Source: UBA1206 sp050953105
Lineage (GTDB): Bacteria; Bacillota; Clostridia; Oscillospirales; CAG-382
Assembly (NCBI GenBank): GCA_050953105.1
Contig: JBMNMA010000009.1
Coordinates: 248,001 to 312,000, forward strand
DNA length: 64,000 bases
Reading direction: 5' to 3'
A program made the position numbers and the translations under genes. Of the stretch, positions 61,192 through 64,000 are shown in pieces (the first letter of the stretch is position 1; the number at the start of each line of letters is the position of its first letter). A model generated the notes under the pieces. It was not told the origin of the DNA. It made no database searches and saw only the letters and a list, made by a program, of their open reading frames with translations.

Positions 61192-62196
61192 TTATTTTGC
61201 CCGGTAAAATCCTACTTTTTTATAAACCTTAGATACTGTTTTGTTTGCGGTGTAGGCTGCCCTTGTCGCTCCCTCGGCGACTATTTTTTCAAGGTATGCC
61301 TTTTCTTTAAGCAGCCGGGTGGTTTCTTCCCTGACGGGGCGTAATGTTTCAACCACGGCTTCGCCCACCGTCTTTTTAAAGTCACCGTAGCCCCGACCGG
61401 CAAATTCGTTTTGAATTTTATCAAAGGTCTTGCCGGTACAGGCGGAATAGATAGACATAAGGTTGGAAACGCCACGTTTGTTTATGGGATCAAACTTTAC
61501 TTCGGTTTCGCTGTCGGTAACCGCCCGTCTGAATTTTGCCATTATAACGTCGGGATTGTCCATAATCAGGACGGATCCCACCGATTCTTCCGACTTGCTC
61601 ATTTTACTTTCCGGGTCGGTTAGAGACATGATTCTTGCCCCCACCTTGGGTATATAGGGTTCAGGCAGAGTGAACACGTCGCCGTATACGCCGTTGAAAC
61701 GGTTGGCGATGTCTCTGGTTATCTCAACATGCTGTTTCTGGTCCTCGCCCACCGGAACAAGGTCGGCTTGATAGAGTAAAATATCCGCCGCCATAAGGAC
61801 GGGATAGGTGTAAAGACCTGCGTTTATATTGTCGGCCTGCTTTGCGGCCTTGTCCTTAAACTGTGTCATGCGGTTGAGTTCGCCCATCATGGCGTAGCAA
61901 TTCAACACCCATGCAAGCTCGGCATGGGCGGGAACCATTGACTGAATAAAAAGCACGTTCTTTTCCGGGTCAAGGCCGGACGCTATAAGGGCGGCAAGCT
62001 GCTCAATGGTACGCTTGCGAAGCAGCGCCGGGTCGTGCCGTATGGTTATGGCATGAAGGTCGGCGAGCATAAAAAAGCAGTCATAATCGTTATGCAATGA
62101 CACCCAGTTTTTAATTGCACCTATATATGAACCGAGGGTAAGGTCCCCGGTGGGCTTTATTCCCGATAATATGCGTTTCTTTTTCCCGTCGTCCAT
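61192..62196 (-). CDS. trpS: Tryptophan--tRNA ligase
   Basis: Class I synthetase of 334 residues. The HIGH-equivalent is TLGSYIGAI (about 20-28) after GIKPTGDL; KMSKS lies near 198. Typical small bacterial TrpRS. First gene of the nine-gene minus-strand run, with its own promoter; no T-box leader is visible in the short upstream region. Confidence 0.96.
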   Translation of the reverse strand: MDDGKKKRILSGIKPTGDLTLGSYIGAIKNWVSLHNDYDCFFMLADLHAITIRHDPALLRKRTIEQLAALIASGLDPEKNVLFIQSMVPAHAELAWVLNCYAMMGELNRMTQFKDKAAKQADNINAGLYTYPVLMAADILLYQADLVPVGEDQKQHVEITRDIANRFNGVYGDVFTLPEPYIPKVGARIMSLTDPESKMSKSEESVGSVLIMDNPDVIMAKFRRAVTDSETEVKFDPINKRGVSNLMSIYSACTGKTFDKIQNEFAGRGYGDFKKTVGEAVVETLRPVREETTRLLKEKAYLEKIVAEGATRAAYTANKTVSKVYKKVGFYRAK

Positions 62197-62244
62197 TGTT
62201 AACTCTCCCGTATAAAAATACTAAATATTGTATGAGTTCATTGT

Positions 62245-62273
62245 ATTGTATCATACATTTTCCGATTTTTCAA
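62245..62273 (-). promoter_or_regulatory. SigA-type promoter of trpS and the following run
   Basis: On the minus strand: TTGAAA (62273-62268), 17 bp, TACAAT (62250-62245). Downstream spacing between all genes to ftsH is 38 bp or less, or overlapping, so a long transcript is likely. Confidence 0.75.
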
Positions 62274-62294
62274 TAAATTTTTTGGAAAAAGTCA

Positions 62295-62323
62295 TTTACA
62301 AGACAAATTGTTTGATGTATAAT
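62295..62323 (+). promoter_or_regulatory. SigA-type promoter of pduL
   Basis: TTTACA (62295-62300), 17 bp, TATAAT (62318-62323). Divergent from the trpS promoter. Confidence 0.78.
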
Positions 62324-62366
62324 GTTATGTCATATTATTCTGAAAATTACTGAAAGGAACTGTATC

Positions 62367-62939
62367 ATGTCAAAAATTCTCGTAGAAACCTCTGCGCGTC
62401 ATGTCCATGTGACGAAAGAGGCATTGGAAATCCTCTTCGGAGAGGGGTATGAGCTCACTCCCAAGAAAGCGCTGTCCCAGCCGGGTCAGTACGCCTGCGA
62501 GGAAAGAGTGGACGTGGTCGGACCGAAGAATACAATAAAAAACGTATCCATCCTCGGCCCCGTCCGCAGGGCCACACAAATTGAAGTTTCCCTTACCGAC
62601 GCAAGGACGCTGGGCGTTAATCCTCCTGTCCGGGAATCCGGGGACGTTGCCGGCTCTGCTCCTATAAAGCTGGTCGGCCCCAAAGGCGAAATCCAGCTTA
62701 CCGAAGGATGTATAGCCGCAAAACGGCATATACACATTACCCCCAAGGAAGCCGCCGAATGGGGACTTGAAAACGGACAGGTTGTTTCGGTTAAAATCGA
62801 AAACACCGACCGTCCCGCAATCTTTGGCAACGTGGTGGTAAGAGTCAGCGAAAAATTCGCCCCCGCAATGCACATAGACACCGACGAGGCCAATGCCGCC
62901 TGCGCTTTCGGCGAAATTTACGGCGAAATAATTAAGTAA
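62367..62939 (+). CDS. pduL: Phosphate propanoyltransferase/phosphotransacetylase, PduL type
   Basis: About 190 residues. Interconverts acyl-CoA and acyl phosphate for ATP synthesis by acetate or propionate kinase. The two PduL repeats and zinc histidines are visible: SARHVHV at the start, AKRHIHIT in the middle and AMHIDTDEANA at the end. There is no microcompartment targeting helix before SARHVHV, so this is the free cytosolic form. Start 62367 follows AAAGGAA. Confidence 0.92.
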   Translation: MSKILVETSARHVHVTKEALEILFGEGYELTPKKALSQPGQYACEERVDVVGPKNTIKNVSILGPVRRATQIEVSLTDARTLGVNPPVRESGDVAGSAPIKLVGPKGEIQLTEGCIAAKRHIHITPKEAAEWGLENGQVVSVKIENTDRPAIFGNVVVRVSEKFAPAMHIDTDEANAACAFGEIYGEIIK

Positions 62940-62973
62940 TTACACAAAAAACTATACAAGGAAAGGAACTCAC

Positions 62974-63669
62974 ATGATTAGCTACTCTAAAGAAGTTGAA
63001 CAAATGTGCTGTGTCGCCAAGGGTCCCAACCACGGTCCCTCCCCCCTTCCCGAGGAAGGCAGATGGGTTAAGGCAAAAGAAATTTCCGACATTTCAGGTT
63101 ACACCCACGGTGTGGGCTGGTGCGCTCCCCAGCAGGGCGCCTGCAAACTGTCCCTGAATGTCAAAAACGGAGTTATCGAGGAAGCCCTGGTTGAAACCAT
63201 AGGCTGCTCGGGTATGACCCACTCCGCAGCAATGGCTGCCGAAATTTTGCCCGGCAAAACCATTCTTGAGGCCCTCAACACCGACCTTGTTTGCGACGCC
63301 ATAAACACCGCCATGCGGGAACTGTTTTTACAAATCGTTTACGGCCGCACCCAGTCGGCATTTTCCGAAGACGGCCTTATTATAGGCGCCGGCATTGAAG
63401 ACCTTGGCAAAGGCCACCGCTCAATGGTAGGCACCATGTACGGCACCAAGGCAAAAGGCGTACGCTACCTTGAAATGACCGAAGGCTACTGCACCAGAAT
63501 GGCGCTTGACGAAAACAATGAGGTCATCGGCTACGAATATGTTTCGCTTGGCAAAATGACCGATCTTATAAAGAAGGGCGTCGAGCCCAACGAGGCTTAC
63601 GAAAAATCCAAGGGAACCTACGGGCGGTTTAACGAAGCCGTTAAATACATAGACCCGAGGGTTGAATAG
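62974..63669 (+). CDS. NifU-like Fe-S scaffold-related protein, partner of GGGtGRT protein
   Basis: 231 residues. The central part resembles the IscU/NifU N-terminal scaffold fold: GWCAPQQGACKLSLNVKNGVIEEALVETIGCSGMTHSAAMAAEILPGKTI-like sequence holds conserved cysteines (about 50, 57 and 74) and Cys12-Cys13 near the N-terminus. The C-terminal third (GHRSMVGTMYGTKAKGVRYLEMTEGYC) is specific to this group. It probably binds an Fe-S cluster or metal. It is always seen, in what I know of the family, next to GGGtGRT, as here (12 bp). RBS AAAGGAA. Confidence 0.75.
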   Translation: MISYSKEVEQMCCVAKGPNHGPSPLPEEGRWVKAKEISDISGYTHGVGWCAPQQGACKLSLNVKNGVIEEALVETIGCSGMTHSAAMAAEILPGKTILEALNTDLVCDAINTAMRELFLQIVYGRTQSAFSEDGLIIGAGIEDLGKGHRSMVGTMYGTKAKGVRYLEMTEGYCTRMALDENNEVIGYEYVSLGKMTDLIKKGVEPNEAYEKSKGTYGRFNEAVKYIDPRVE

Positions 63670-63681
63670 GGGGAATGAACC

Positions 63682-64000
63682 ATGGCAAAATTTGAAGGAT
63701 ACGAAAGACGCGAAGCGAAAATTCTTGAAGTCATAAAGCAGTACGGTATTTCCTCTATTGACGAATGCAAGGAAATCACCCTTGAAAAAGGAATTGACGT
63801 TGATAACATCGTCCGTTCCACCCAGCCTATCTGCTTTGAAAACGCCATTTGGGCATACACCGTCGGTGCTGCAATAGCCATTAAAAAAGGCTGCACCAAG
63901 GCCGCAGACGCCGCCGCAGCCATAGGCATAGGCCTTCAGGCTTTCTGCATTAACGGCTCTGTTGCCGAAAACCGCAAGGTGGGCCTCGGCCACGGCAATC
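63682..64000 (+). CDS. GGGtGRT family protein, 3' end outside window
   Basis: First 106 codons of a roughly 330-residue family named for a conserved Gly-Gly-Gly-Thr-Gly-Arg-Thr motif that lies beyond this window. The visible part has ERREAKILEVIKQYGI, IDVDNIVRSTQPICFENAIWAYT, an Ala-rich GCTKAADAAAAIGIGLQAFC segment and VGLGHGN at the cut. Function unknown. It follows the NifU-like gene directly, suggesting a joint metal- or cofactor-dependent role. Confidence 0.8.
   Translation, partial: MAKFEGYERREAKILEVIKQYGISSIDECKEITLEKGIDVDNIVRSTQPICFENAIWAYTVGAAIAIKKGCTKAADAAAAIGIGLQAFCINGSVAENRKVGLGHGN

Noticed and set aside
62197..62366. T-box or tryptophan leader upstream of trpS
   Set aside because: The region is too short and lacks the T-box core sequence; only two divergent promoters are seen.

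Overview
The window reads as chromosomal DNA of an endospore-forming, anaerobic Firmicute of class Clostridia, most likely of the Oscillospirales/Ruminococcaceae kind. The reasons are: the forespore sigma factor SigG and the spore protein YunB; a DAP-type MurE next to DapF; HrcA/CIRCE control of the grpE-dnaK-dnaJ genes; a SipW/TasA-type pair; a Na+-pumping oxaloacetate decarboxylase; a thiamine ECF transporter under a TPP riboswitch; and a NifU-like/GGGtGRT pair typical of anaerobic Clostridia. Most promoters I can place are SigA-like, with TTGACA-type and TATAAT-type boxes exactly 17 bp apart. No rRNA, prophage, intact insertion sequence or CRISPR array is visible.

Layout. 1-3022 (+): pgsA (5' cut by the window), cysS, mrnC, lexA. 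3066-3358: tRNA-Lys with promoter and terminator, then a hairpin repeat. 3369-8391 (-): hrcA-grpE-dnaK-dnaJ, with two CIRCE operators around one promoter. 8460-9164: secreted discoidin-like surface protein; then tRNA-Leu. 9450-13870: AT-rich accessory stretch with an AraC/GyrI regulator, a GNAT acetyltransferase, a modular hairpin repeat, a truncated GspE/PilB ATPase and a sipW-tasA-like operon. 14184-17844: two small membrane proteins, trmB (frameshifted at a 9-A tract), murE and dapF. 18003-21952: yfbR-like nucleotidase, sugar isomerase, fructuronate-reductase-like SDR, solute-binding lipoprotein. 22036-22587: hpt. 22692-26306: four-gene Na+ decarboxylase operon. 26314-27104: TPP riboswitch, terminator, thiT. 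27142-28449: coiled-coil membrane protein coupled to a CBM9-like protein. 28527-28722: tRNA-Ser. 28841-32592: membrane protein, cwlD, radA, a small Cys-rich protein antisense to the radA end, and a GME-fold protein. 32593-33153: gene-empty. 33154-34437: Gfo/Idh/MocA oxidoreductase. 34521-42100 (-): potABCD followed by a very large GHL10 lipoprotein. 42180-46016 (+): DUF368 lipid carrier transporter, zinc-ribbon membrane protein, two-component system. 46011-48408: sigG, DUF3006 protein, secreted protein, yunB. 48409-62273 (-): nine-gene run trpS, parE-like, parC-like, gdpP, rplI, dnaB, tilS, ftsH, DHHW-like protein. 62295-64000 (+): pduL, NifU-like protein and the start of a GGGtGRT protein.

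Functional themes are translation (four tRNA-related enzymes, three tRNAs), replication and repair (DnaB, topoisomerase pair, RadA, LexA), cell envelope (PgsA, MurE, DapF, CwlD, DUF368, SipW/TasA), c-di-AMP turnover (GdpP), sporulation, and fermentative energy metabolism. The most interesting items are the frameshift in trmB, the PduL/NifU-like/GGGtGRT cluster, the modular hairpin repeat with shared GTTATATT/AATATAAC ends, the structured region between sipW and the tasA-like gene, the palindrome over the lexA ribosome binding site, the solute-binding protein PotD with both a lipobox and a C-terminal membrane anchor, and the divergent topoisomerase IV-type pair.
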